Assembly (NCBI GenBank): GCA_946803715.1
Contig: CAMPET010000017.1
Location: 522,001 to 557,608, forward strand
Source: Beroe ovata
Lineage: Eukaryota; Ctenophora; Nuda; Beroida; Beroidae
Direction of reading: 5' to 3'
DNA: 35,608 nucleotides
Shown: in pieces, positions 9,785 to 19,071 of the stretch
Layout of the letters: each line of letters begins with the position of its first letter
Position numbering within the stretch: the stretch's first letter is position 1
Notes under the pieces: generated by a model
Seen by the model: only the letters and a program-made list of their open reading frames with translations
Databases searched by the model: none
Told to the model about the DNA's origin: nothing
Translations under genes and position numbers: made by a program

Positions 9785-10465
9785 TTAAGCTTGAAAAGCC
9801 CTCACTTTTGATCGTGCTTTTTCTACCTCTGGGAGTTTCAGGGAACCGATCCCATTTAAGTCACGGGTCAGTAAAGACGCTCTGCGACTTCCACTATTGT
9901 TCAGATGCCACTGTAGTTTAGGGCCCTGAAATTGAGTATAGTTGGTACTCCTGCAAGCCAGGGCATTCTTTGCTATATAAGCTTGGTGAGCCATGTCTGC
10001 TGATGCCTCCTTGACCAAGTCTCTATTCCCCATGAGTTTCTTGTAGACCTGTAACTTGGTACTGGGTGTTGGGATAGGTTCCGGTGATGGAGGGTAGTAT
10101 AACTCGTATTGAAATCCATGCGGAGCGAGGGGCGATGATGCTGGAGAGTTGTGGCATGGTGATTCACCAGTAGGTGTGTTCACTTTCCATGGTGGTGATT
10201 GTCGGACTCTACCGCACAAGGGATATGCAACGTGTGCTATTGTTGGTGATGGAACGGCCAGACCGCTCATCAAGCTTGTCGGATCAAACCCAGGATTCTC
10301 TCTCAAATACAGATGGTAGTCGTTTAGGTTGGACAGATTGACCGATCGTGTATCGTTTGGTTGTCGGTATTTGAATCGCTGCATCTTCCATCGTTGTTTG
10401 TTGTAGCTTTCTCTTCGAGACCTGATGTTGTGACGTAAATCTGTGCGAGTTCTGACAGTTGTCAT
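9785..10465 (-). CDS. Unrecognised basic, Pro/Ser-rich protein
   Basis: 226 residues, the only gene on the minus strand. I do not recognise the family. The N-terminus is very basic and Arg-rich (residues 1-45). A middle region (about 65-130) is rich in Pro and Ser, with PPSPEPIPTPSTKLQVY. The C-terminal part is mixed and ends in a charged stretch with EVEKARSKVRAFQA. There is no signal peptide, membrane segment or cysteine motif. The composition looks protein-like and largely disordered, and it may be one exon of a longer gene. It is convergent with AGK (328-bp gap) and divergent from POP5 (670-bp gap). A minus-strand AATAAA (TTTATT at 9599-9604) lies 180 bases downstream of its stop. Confidence 0.6.
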   Translation of the reverse strand: MTTVRTRTDLRHNIRSRRESYNKQRWKMQRFKYRQPNDTRSVNLSNLNDYHLYLRENPGFDPTSLMSGLAVPSPTIAHVAYPLCGRVRQSPPWKVNTPTGESPCHNSPASSPLAPHGFQYELYYPPSPEPIPTPSTKLQVYKKLMGNRDLVKEASADMAHQAYIAKNALACRSTNYTQFQGPKLQWHLNNSGSRRASLLTRDLNGIGSLKLPEVEKARSKVRAFQA

Positions 10466-11135
10466 TCCGATCTTTGTTTACGCTGAGACAAATCACGTAT
10501 TTACAGTAACTATCGCACATTATGCAGCGTTGCACGTGCATATCAGTATTGGGTGTCATGGTAACAGATGAGACTGAGATATGTTTCAAGGAAAGGTGGA
10601 GGGCCTCAAATGCCTCTGGCTCAAAAATTTTATATGAAACTGGGTTTATGACATTGTTGAACAACTAATCACTCGATGCATTCAGATTAGTGGAATTTCA
10701 ATGTGACTTTTGATTCAGAGATTACATTTGATTACTAGATACATTTAGGTAATCCTAGTTAAATTGAGTGATGAAAGATTGAATTCATACAACAATACCA
10801 TAAAACAATGATATGACTGAAATTAACCATTGATTTCCCACTTAGGTTATGTCATTTGACAGCCCGGATTGAGATGAAAAGGACCACAGAATGTTTGGTA
10901 ATGACTTTATTGATATCTTATTGTACGTGATTTCAATATTATCTTCATCTTACGACTACTTCCCAATTATTGGTGCGGGTTGCACTAAGGAATATCATGA
11001 ATCATCTAACGAAATGATCAACTTTGACTTACTGTTTTGTTATTTTTTGTTTTCTGACGATATTCTAAGAAATATATGAATGATACCTAACGCTTTTTGA
11101 AAGTCTTAAATTAGTATCCACCGTAATAGAAGTCA

Positions 11136-11588
11136 ATGGTTCGTGTAAAGTACCGTTATTTCCTAACAACTCTGCTCTATCATGACACCACTCCAGACCT
11201 GAACTTGACACCGCACATCCTCCAATCGTCCCTCTATCACGCCATCCAAGACAACTATGGAGAAATAGGCCTTGGTCTAGTACAAGGCCGTATAAAGATA
11301 ATATACCTTGCGGTTCTCACCGGAACGGCACTCATACGCATCCCGGCAGACTTTGAGAAAGAAGCACGTGTGTCCCTAAGCAATGTGGTGGTACTTCGCG
11401 GCAAGACTTGCACGTGCAATGTAATACATGTGGGCGGAACGGTAAGATCGTGTCAAAAACAGCTAGTTTCGTATAACACCAATCTCCTTCACAAACAAAT
11501 GCTCCAATGTGAAGGGGCAAAGAGGGAAGAGATCAGAGAAGTTTTGGATCGAACATTGCGTGAAATCAGGGAATTGGCTACTGGATAG
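11136..11588 (+). CDS. POP5: Ribonuclease P/MRP protein subunit POP5
   Basis: 150 residues (human POP5 163), intronless. POP5 is a core protein of nuclear RNase P (tRNA 5' processing) and RNase MRP (rRNA processing). The start MVRVKYRYFL matches the conserved MVRFKHRYLL. LYHAIQDNYGEIGLG corresponds to the first helix region, and HVGGTVRSCQKQLVSYN near residues 97-113 is the strongest family block (human HVGGTIRTCQKFLIQYN). The C-terminus is charged, as in homologues. TAG at 11127-11129 lies 6 bases before the ATG. No AATAAA is seen before the next ORF (366 bp away). Confidence 0.93.
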   Translation: MVRVKYRYFLTTLLYHDTTPDLNLTPHILQSSLYHAIQDNYGEIGLGLVQGRIKIIYLAVLTGTALIRIPADFEKEARVSLSNVVVLRGKTCTCNVIHVGGTVRSCQKQLVSYNTNLLHKQMLQCEGAKREEIREVLDRTLREIRELATG

Positions 11589-11954
11589 CCCTTGGTATGG
11601 GTAGCCTGTTATAGCCACGCTCCACTTTCCTATGAATCATGATAGTCCGGTAACAAACCCAGATCTAGATGGATACTGTTTATCTTCGTACTTTACACAC
11701 TCAGTATCTCCACTGGCAATTTTCCAAGTAGTTAAAGCAGCATTCCCTCATGAGTCACACAAACAGGGCCACTTTGAATGGGGCGCTGTAACGCCGCACT
11801 TGTGAAAATTTTCATGTTGATTGATACCTCTGTACAATTACCGTAGATGGTCTGTGTTATTGTTCACAGCATACTCCTATTTAATCATTGTTCATTTCAC
11901 GTTGTAACCGTGAGACTGTTTATAATCACCTATATGATACCATGCTAGCTTAGG

Positions 11955-12311
11955 ATGGCTGCAAAGCAATGGTTATTGCAGTTGAAGAGTTTACATCTCT
12001 ATGATAGCATGCACACTCTACATTGTACAGAAGATACCATTGGTTGTTCCCCATATCTCAGATATTCAGTGAGCAATCCATGCGATTCCACAATCTCTTG
12101 CTTGGAAGAATTGATCACTCTGATTAGTCCTGAGCGGATAAGCAACATATCGGACGATAGCATAGAAGTATGTGTCCGGCACAAAAGTAGAGATATAAGG
12201 TTCAGCCTGAATTGTGTCGATGGCACGTGTCATAGCGATCCTTATTGTTCACATGTTAGTGATTTCCAATCACTGAAACACTTCCTTGCATGTGTTGCGA
12301 CAGATCAATGA
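11955..12311 (+). CDS. Small unrecognised protein (118 residues)
   Basis: No family recognised. The ORF encodes a small, neutral-to-acidic protein with ten cysteines, no signal peptide and no membrane segment. A Leu-rich N-terminus (KQWLLQLKSLHLYDSM) suggests an amphipathic helix, and the later part alternates hydrophobic and polar residues as in a small alpha/beta domain. Support for a real gene comes from context: the ATG follows a TAG by one base (11951-11953), a purine is at -3, and an AATAAA lies only 14 bases after the stop (12326-12331). It sits 366 bp behind POP5 on the same strand with no AATAAA between, so the two could be one transcription unit. Confidence 0.5.
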   Translation: MAAKQWLLQLKSLHLYDSMHTLHCTEDTIGCSPYLRYSVSNPCDSTISCLEELITLISPERISNISDDSIEVCVRHKSRDIRFSLNCVDGTCHSDPYCSHVSDFQSLKHFLACVATDQ

Positions 12312-12325
12312 CACACAGTCACACG

Positions 12326-12331
12326 AATAAA
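12326..12331 (+). terminator. Polyadenylation signal after the 118-residue ORF
   Basis: AATAAA 14 bases past the stop of the small ORF. It is the first one after POP5 and could end a POP5/small-ORF transcription unit. Confidence 0.55.
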
Positions 12332-13497
12332 GAACCCCGCAATTCACTGTGCGCGGCGCGACGGGTCTACATATATTGTTAGCATTTCGATATTCCATGT
12401 TTTCTGGGATGCAGACACAACAGTCAGCATTTGCACGACGATATATATGCGCGTTTGCGTAGAATCCAGTCTGCACTATTTAAAGATCGCCGTGTTACAC
12501 ATTCAGATGTTACTGAGCGATTGTACTTTGTGTACACTTGCCTATTGTACTATCACGCTTCATTGAACACGAATAAACTTCAAATCTTTTGGCATTTCCT
12601 GACCAGCTCAATTTTGCTGCACCTTCTTCTAAATATTTAATGCGGTTGTAACTGAATTAGATAAGCCTGTATTAAATCACGATGTATTTAACTAATTATG
12701 ACACTGCTGCGATTGAAACATGCAGAAAAGATTCGCATATGTTGAAAAGTTCAAGAGAATATCATCATACTGATGTTGGATTGCAATGTTTCACAAGGGC
12801 CCTTGCGAAATCGAACTTGATATTCCCCTATTGAAATCGAGCTATAATCGCGTCTCAAATTTCCCCTAGTATTTGGCCGGGACCATCGCATAACCTTGTT
12901 TCGAGAGATAGTAAATTAGGCTGTTTCTTTAGCATTCAATTGTCTCAATTTAGGACAGTGCATATTGCATTATGCATTCATTATGTTCAATATGATGTCT
13001 TGATAAAGAAGGTCACTGTATTCCGAACACTGCTTCATTACTTAATATTGAAGTGGAATATGGCAAATCACTCCAACCAGATTGATTAATCCTTTGTTAA
13101 TGTGCATTGTGCACACCCTCATAACATGAAAGCTATACCATTTTGTAATATTGAATATAAACAATGAATTGGTCTGGTTTATGAATTATTTATTCATTTA
13201 TTTTCGCCTTTAATGTTAATTTATTTTATTCAACAAAGTCAGGCCTTTGAAGGGCTATTTCTAGCAATGTTTCCTTTGAACACATTTACTGTGTTTCAAT
13301 ACATGCTAGTGTACATAATATTTCTTCACGAGTTTTCTTCTCTGATATGTTAGTGTTGAGGAGTCTGTAGAATATGGTAACTCTTGATCTCCAATATTTC
13401 TAACCCAGTTCCACTCCCCTTCTAGCATGTCACAGGACGTATAGCCTGGCTGACTCACCATGTAAACTGACATGCAAAACCTACTCATGAAGATAAT
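12332..13497. other. Intergenic, no gene seen
   Basis: AT-rich sequence of about 1.2 kb. ORFs of 60-70 codons on both strands show no domain or protein-like pattern. No repeat or RNA gene is recognised. Confidence 0.5.
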
Positions 13498-14334
13498 ATG
13501 TATATGTGGCTCATGCCGTTAGTTTTGTTCAGTTTCGTGCCGCCTCCTTTACGAGTTGCCGCCCAATCCTCCTCTTGCCCGGAGCCGTCCCACATCTCGT
13601 GTGGCGGCCAGCCATGCCGCCCGACTCGTGACTCCACCAGGGCAGGCGCGTGTTGCCGGGACTCATGTGGCAAACCGACATTAATCAGTGAAATTGTCCA
13701 TCTGTCACGGATAAAGCGATACGAGGGTGCGACGTGTCAGTCCTCCGATGAGAATGTTATGATTGGATGTTCTATGTGTGTTTGTAAATACAGTAGATGG
13801 GAATGTGTATACAAGGATTGTAAAGCTTGTCTTGCTATCGACAGTCACAACAACACAGTTCGCTACCGACACCGAGATCAATTCATGGCAGGGTGCTTGC
13901 TCTGTACCTGTCTAGATGGGGTTGTTGAGTGTAAACACAACTATTGCGGATCGTGCGAGCACCGTGGGAACACCACAATGTGAGTTCATATCACTCAGCT
14001 ACAGCTGCTACCGTGACAATATACACCATCACCATGACAACATTCACCTAGTGACACCATCACCGTGACAATAGTCACCTAGTGACACCATCACCGTGAC
14101 AATATTCACCTATCGACACCATCACCGTGACAATATTCACCTAGTGACACCATGATAACCCTCTCCAGGTCTGGTGAACAGAAAGTGTTTGGGTGTGGCA
14201 CGTGTAAGTGTTTTGACGGTCAGTGGCTATGTAGCGAGGAATGTCACCAGGCATCTTCCTCTCAGGAAAAACCAACTCCATCCCTCTTCCTCCTCCCTCT
14301 CCTCCTTCTCCCCTCCTTGTTCGTCATTTTATAG
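13498..14334 (+). CDS. Secreted cysteine-rich protein with VWC-like modules, probably GPI-anchored
   Basis: Two exons, 13498-13979 and 14169-14334 (donor GTGAGT, acceptor CTCTCCAG), join in frame to 215 residues. The N-terminus (LMPLVLFSFVPPPLRVAAQ) is a signal peptide. Three modules share G-C-x2-C-x-C-x6-C-x(3-4)-C: GCSMCVCKYSRWECVYKDC, GCLLCTCLDGVVECKHNYC and GCGTCKCFDGQWLCSEEC. The spacing resembles the C-terminal half of von Willebrand type C modules; pacifastin-like inhibitors have a similar pattern. A Cys-rich segment (residues about 27-60) precedes them. The last 20 residues are strongly hydrophobic with no charged tail, after a Ser-rich stretch, as in GPI-anchor signals. A role in extracellular binding or protease inhibition is inference. 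Coding GC content is higher than in the neighbours at the 5' end. Confidence 0.7.
14011..14154 (+). repeat. 31-bp minisatellite inside the intron of the cysteine-rich gene
   Basis: About four and a half copies of a 31-bp unit built on CACCATCACCGTGACAATA and TTCACCTAGTGA, with few changes between copies. It fills most of the 189-bp intron (13980-14168). Confidence 0.9.
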
Positions 14335-16337
14335 GTATAGGACTATAGCAGACTCGTTTTAATCCGATTTGTAACTATTTTTAGCTAGCTTAAAGATGAT
14401 TGAACACGCCATGCTCTGTTCATGGATGCGATGATGGACACATTATTCCTAACGACATCTATTATAATACAAAACTTCATCCCTTAACCTCCGAGAAAAA
14501 TGCCTTATATTGTGAGAGCTACATTACGAATGTTTATAATATGATTCTGACCCCTAGTTTATGCTGTTGTAAAGGAAAAAAGCAGATGTTATCTCTTTGA
14601 ATCTTTATAACCTCGAATCCCAGTTCTGAGAACTAACAGTACTTTGTGGTGGAGCTTCGCATTGAAGGCCACACCGAGGGAGGGGGAATTTATATTCGGC
14701 TGGGGAAGATAGGTGATATGATTATCGGATCTAATGAGGGGGAATGATATGTTTTATCCCAATTTGGTGTTTCCCGGTTGAGTGGTCCTTAGCATCCCCT
14801 TTATAAATATCTATAGACAGTATATTAGATAGTTTCAGTGAAAATTTTTGTGTCTGATGGTATTTTATATCCCGGATTTGAATTCAATGCAATAAAGATG
14901 TCAAGTTATTATATCCCAGGCAGTTTTATCCCTCCAATACTGTAGTTGATTATACTTATGTGCAAATGACGTTACATTTTGTGTGAGCTGTCATGATACA
15001 ACACGCTGAACGTTGCGAAGAGCAACATTTTTGATAAGAAGTTTAGTTGATATTAATCTGATTTCATTTATGGAATTTATAAGGTTTGTAGCTATTCATC
15101 CAAAGTAGAAACGAGCAATATTTGGTGAAAATAACGTCACCTTCGCTCTCGATTAATGGCAGGAGATGACCAAAATTTGGTAAAATATTAGACCATAATG
15201 TGTGTTACTTATGATATAACACACGTATAATCATTGAGTGTTACGCACTAGCATCTTCATTTATTCGAGCCAAAACTTGAATAGTCCTGATATATAATAC
15301 GATATCTATAATATTGCCTTGATCATCTATATACCCATAGCAGTTTTCGCTACGATAGTTTTTCATAATCAAGCCGGGATCGGCCTCCTTGTCTGTGACG
15401 TAGACACTGTGTTTTAGTATGAAAGTTACGATGGGTTTGATGGTTGCTGGTTTGCAGTTCTCGGTAATGGTAGTGCTATATATTATAATGGTGTGGAGTG
15501 GTAACTTTATTATTGAAAAGCTCGAGGTCACAAATCCTCACGCTTAAAAATATATTGTGGGTTTGTATCATGTCTTGGTCTTTACTTTCAACTATGTATA
15601 TTGAGATTGATATAATATTGATCGAACTCTTCCTAAATTAAACTTCCTACGATAAACCAATCGTGAACAAATGGGAGCGATGTCTCTGAAACTTCCCTCG
15701 TCTGCTTTCATTTGTTCATAACGATCGATGGATATAACAGTGTTGAAATATCAATAATATTATTATGAAAAACGACAAAGGCTCTGTCGAATTTTGAGGT
15801 TGTTCGTGTGATCCCTATTTGATGTCACACCTTAAAATCGCCCCAATAATGTTTTCCAAAAAATGTAGGAATCTAAATCGAGAACAGAGTGCGGAGCTTT
15901 TGTCAAAAACAACTTTAGATCTTAGAATTAGTCGATGTGTCGTCGCGTGTTATAACATTTTCCTGTAAATGTGGATGCATATGTGGCTCGAAAAATGATT
16001 TGTGACATTGATACGTCATACGTACGCAATATCAGGTGTATTGGCAGATATTGTAGCAATAAGACACGCTAATATTTATGAGTTTTCCAACATTAAATTT
16101 TAAAGTCCCGATCGATCCAACCCAATCTTTGATCGATCAGACGTTTTGAAGCAGCAGCCATTAACTCATAGAATTTGAAATAAAACTTTTATTTCAAACA
16201 AAGCAGACTTTTTCGGAGATGAAATGGAATGTTAAAATTTTGAATTTTAGTTTTTCTGTGAATGTGAATCTGAAACTGTAACCCCTGGTAATACACATTT
16301 AGTTGGTCTTTAATTTTAAATACTTCAATTCTTGTCT
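14335..16337. other. Gene-poor intergenic region
   Basis: No confident gene. AATAAA at 14891-14896 may be the polyadenylation signal of the cysteine-rich gene. A minus-strand ORF at 15241-15531 (96 residues) has a somewhat protein-like C-terminal half but no recognised family. A small hairpin (GTGTGTTA/TAACACAC, 15200-15224) lies beside its 3' end. Confidence 0.45.
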
Positions 16338-17140
16338 TAATGATAATCTTATCTCAATCTATTAGTTTCTGTCCCAAGATGTGATCTGTGCCTGTTTTGC
16401 GCCGCAAAACAATCAGCAGATAACAATAACATGATATATGATAAAATCTTTACATGATTCATTGTTGAATTTAGATTATTTTCATTGCATTGCAATTGTC
16501 AACAGGGCATTGTAGGTCGTCGATCGAAGATCAGATCAATGATCAAGTCTGACGAATTCGATCAATTCCATTTCGCGCGCGGCGCTAACTTATTAGTTAT
16601 TCTCAGACAGTACAGACTTATTGCATCACTGCATCAGCGGTCTCGTAAAAACCATGGAGACGCGCAGCGCGCGCGCGGATCGGAGTCGAGTTTTTGGGTC
16701 ACGTAGCGGGATCGGAATTGGAATAAACCTATTCAAGAGCAGTTGTAAGAATGTAAGCATAGATCAGAATAAAACTATTGGGAAGACGGGAAGTATCTAA
16801 TTTGATTCTTGGCAGAATGGAAGGAGAGAATTACTTAGTTATGTTCAATCATTATCTTACCGAAAATCCTGATCTATTGTAGCGTAGCATAGTTTCTAGA
16901 AACAATGGAAGCTTAACTGTTGTCTGGCGATGCTAGACCGCTGATGCAAGCCGAACTGAGAATGCAAGCGAACTGACGGACATGAGAATAAGTTTGCGCC
17001 GCGCGCGCGCAAAACGAAATTCTCGACAGGGTCTATCATCGATCGACCTTTTGTCTTGTGGGGAGTTCCCTGTATGGAATTAAATGAATTGAATTTATGA
17101 AGAGTGAAGTGTCAGAACAGAGTTGCCTGAAGGCATGGCA
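16338..17140 (+). repeat. Large direct repeat, copy A
   Basis: Begins TTAATGATAATCTTATCTCA and ends near TGTCAGAACAGAGTTGCCTG. Nearly the whole block recurs in the same order at 17358-18096. Copy A alone contains the GC-cored repeat at 16921-17046, and a segment (about 16710-16780) that is replaced by a palindrome in copy B. It has GC-rich tracts (TTCGCGCGCGGCGC, CGCGCAGCGCGCGCG) in an AT-rich setting and no convincing coding sequence. Confidence 0.85.
16921..17046 (+). repeat. GC-cored dispersed repeat, copy 3
   Basis: Starts TGTCTGGCGATGCTAGACC and ends through GCGCCGCGCGCGCGC, then AAAACGAAATTCTCGACAGG and GTCTATCAT. It is homologous to 1719-1850 and 2102-2260. Copy B of the large repeat lacks it at the equivalent point, which suggests it inserted as a unit. 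Confidence 0.75.
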
Positions 17141-17154
17141 ATTGTAGGATTTTA

Positions 17155-17236
17155 CCCTACCGTCGGTGCGCGCGATTTTCAATCCGCCCCGACGGTAGGG
17201 CGGAATTTAGCAGCTTTACAGCACTTTTTGCTGTAA
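17155..17236. repeat. Two consecutive hairpins between the large repeat copies
   Basis: The first has 12-bp perfect arms CCCTACCGTCGG (17155-17166) and CCGACGGTAGGG (17189-17200). The second has 8-bp arms TTACAGCA/TGCTGTAA (17216-17236). Downstream are GATTGGCTAAT (CCAAT-box-like) and TGACGTCA (CRE-like, near 17301), but no gene begins here, so no promoter is called. Confidence 0.7.
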
Positions 17237-17357
17237 GATTTGATTGGCTAATCGCGCGCCAATAAGAGACGCGCAACAAGTCACGGGTTGTCACGTGCGT
17301 GTGACGTCATTATCAAAAGAAACATTAGCACACATACTCACTATTCCTTCAAACCGN

Positions 17358-18096
17358 TTAATGATAATCTTATCTCAATCTGTTAGTTTCTGTCCCAAGA
17401 TGTGATCTGTGCCTGTTTTGCGCCGCAAAACAATCAGCAGATAACAATAACATGATATATGATAAAATCTTTACATGATTCATTGTTGAATTTAGATTAT
17501 TTTCATTGCATTGTCAACAGGGCATTGTGGGTCAGATCAATGATCAAGTCTGACGAATTCGATCAATTCCATTTCGCGCACGGCGCTAACTTATTAGTTA
17601 TTCTCAGACAGTACAGACTTATTCATTATTGCATCAGCGGTCTCGTAAAAACCACGGAGACGCGCAGCGCGCGCGGAGTATTTGGGTCACGCAGCGCGGG
17701 AACATACCTGACCTGTTTCTCGCGCGCGCGCGCGCCTTCATCGAAGGCCGAAACGGCGAAACAGGCCTGTTTTGGCCTGTTTTCATCGAAGGCCGAAACA
17801 GGCCTGTTTCGGCCTTCGATGAAGGCGCGCGCGCCGCGCGCGAGAAACTGAGGTCAGATAAAATCTGACAAGGGAAGACGGGAAGTATCTAATTTGATTC
17901 TTGGCAGAATGGAAGGAGAGAATTACTTAGTTATGTTCAATCATTATCTTACCGAAAATCCTGATCTATTGTAGCATAGTTTTTAGAAACAATGGAAGCT
18001 TAACTGAAGACCTTTTGTTGGGAGTTCCCTGTATGGAATTAAATGAATTAAATTTATGACGAGTGAAGTGTCAGAACAGAGTTTCCTGAAGCGAAG
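17358..18096 (+). repeat. Large direct repeat, copy B
   Basis: Homologous to 16338-17140 over its outer parts. It starts immediately after an undetermined base at 17357. Compared with copy A it lacks the 16921-17046 insert and carries a 150-bp palindrome at 17708-17857. ORFs across it (for example 17459-17851) come from the GC-rich repeats and are not called genes. Confidence 0.85.
17708..17857. repeat. Imperfect 150-bp palindrome with CG-rich arms
   Basis: The left arm reads CTGACCTGTTTCTCGCGCGC then CCTTCATCGAAGGCCGAAAC. The right arm is the reverse complement with small differences (GGCCTTCGATGAAGG, GCGCGAGAAACTGAGGTCAG). The core has further copies of CATCGAAGGCCGAAAC and AGGCCTG. The outer arm (CAGATAAAATCTGACAAG side) resembles that of the 84-bp palindrome at 2008-2091, so the two belong to one fold-back family. 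Confidence 0.85.
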
Positions 18097-19071
18097 GCAA
18101 AAAGTCTTAATCATTTATTGTATTTCCTTCTGTAGCAAAAAAGGAGGGAATTAACATATATGTTCGAAATTCTTAATTATTTGTCTAATATTTGTTTTGA
18201 CTAAAGCTAATATTCTCATTTAACTAAAGCTAATATTCTCATGCATTGCATGTATTTTAAGTTTTTATCTTGTCAAATTATTTATTTTGTTTATTATTCA
18301 GTTTATAGGTATTGTTATGTTAATCAACTGTTGATAATACTCTTTAACTTTTGCATGTAAGTTTGACACAATCAGTTGTCATATAAATGTTTCATTCTGG
18401 GTGCCCAGACTGGGGTACTTACTATTGAAGTCAATAAGTACTTACTATTGAAGTCCTTTTTAGGGATCAGTCTTAAGTGAATATTAGAGTTGAAACATGT
18501 CAAGATTATTCAAATCAATTCAATTCAATACCTTTTTTCTTATCAAATCAACATAGATTTTATTTGAGCAAGCTATATCATGTGGATTCATGGGAGGCAA
18601 TAATTATTGTAAATATGTAACATTGATAATGCCATTCATAATTTCTATTAATTATTATTACCTCCCTCCTCATTTTCTTTCTTTGTTTTGTTTATAAGAT
18701 TTTGTTTACTTATATATAATTGAATAAGGAAAAGTTTTTCAAGAAGTGCCCTTCTGAACATGTCACTTTCAGCTCGCAAGTGGACATGAAACTCTGCAAT
18801 TTTTTGCAAGGAGATAGAAAAATGATTTGCAAGTGATACAGCTTTTTCAGATTTTCGATTTAGGCTTTAGATTTTGAGTAATTGATGTCGAAAGATGGGC
18901 GAAATTTGAGTTTTTCAAAATATTAGAACTAGGAGGATAAGTAGTAAATGCACATGCAAATTTGCGCATTACCAGGGAAACTATTGAACTATGTTAGAGT
19001 GTGCACGAGTCGCACTGGCCCAACTGACAGGCTTTCTAGTAATTATAATTATTATATTTGATAGAGGTGTG
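18097..19071. other. Intergenic upstream of NUBPL with two short tandem repeats
   Basis: At 18201-18242 there are two copies of CTAAAGCTAATATTCTCAT, 23 bp apart. At 18415-18455 there are two copies of GTACTTACTATTGAAGTC, also 23 bp apart. The rest is AT-rich without a recognisable gene. An ATG at 18991 is in frame with NUBPL but gives a poly-Ile stretch, and I do not prefer it as the start. Confidence 0.55.

Noticed and set aside
15241-15531. Minus-strand 96-codon ORF with a plausible C-terminal sequence (GYIDDQGNIIDIVLY).
   Set aside because: No family, no nearby splice or poly(A) context and an unlikely N-terminus. Too weak to call a gene.
17221-17310. CCAAT-box-like GATTGGCTAAT, CACGTG and CRE-like TGACGTCA, suggesting a promoter.
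   Set aside because: No gene starts within 1.7 kb downstream and the stretch lies between repeat copies.
17459-17868. ORFs of 130 and 79 codons with Arg/Ala-rich sequence.
   Set aside because: They read across the imperfect palindrome and the duplicated repeat; the composition comes from CG runs.
18991-19071. In-frame upstream ATG of NUBPL.
   Set aside because: It would add a poly-Ile stretch unlike a mitochondrial presequence, and a splice-acceptor-like TAG lies just before ATG 19072.
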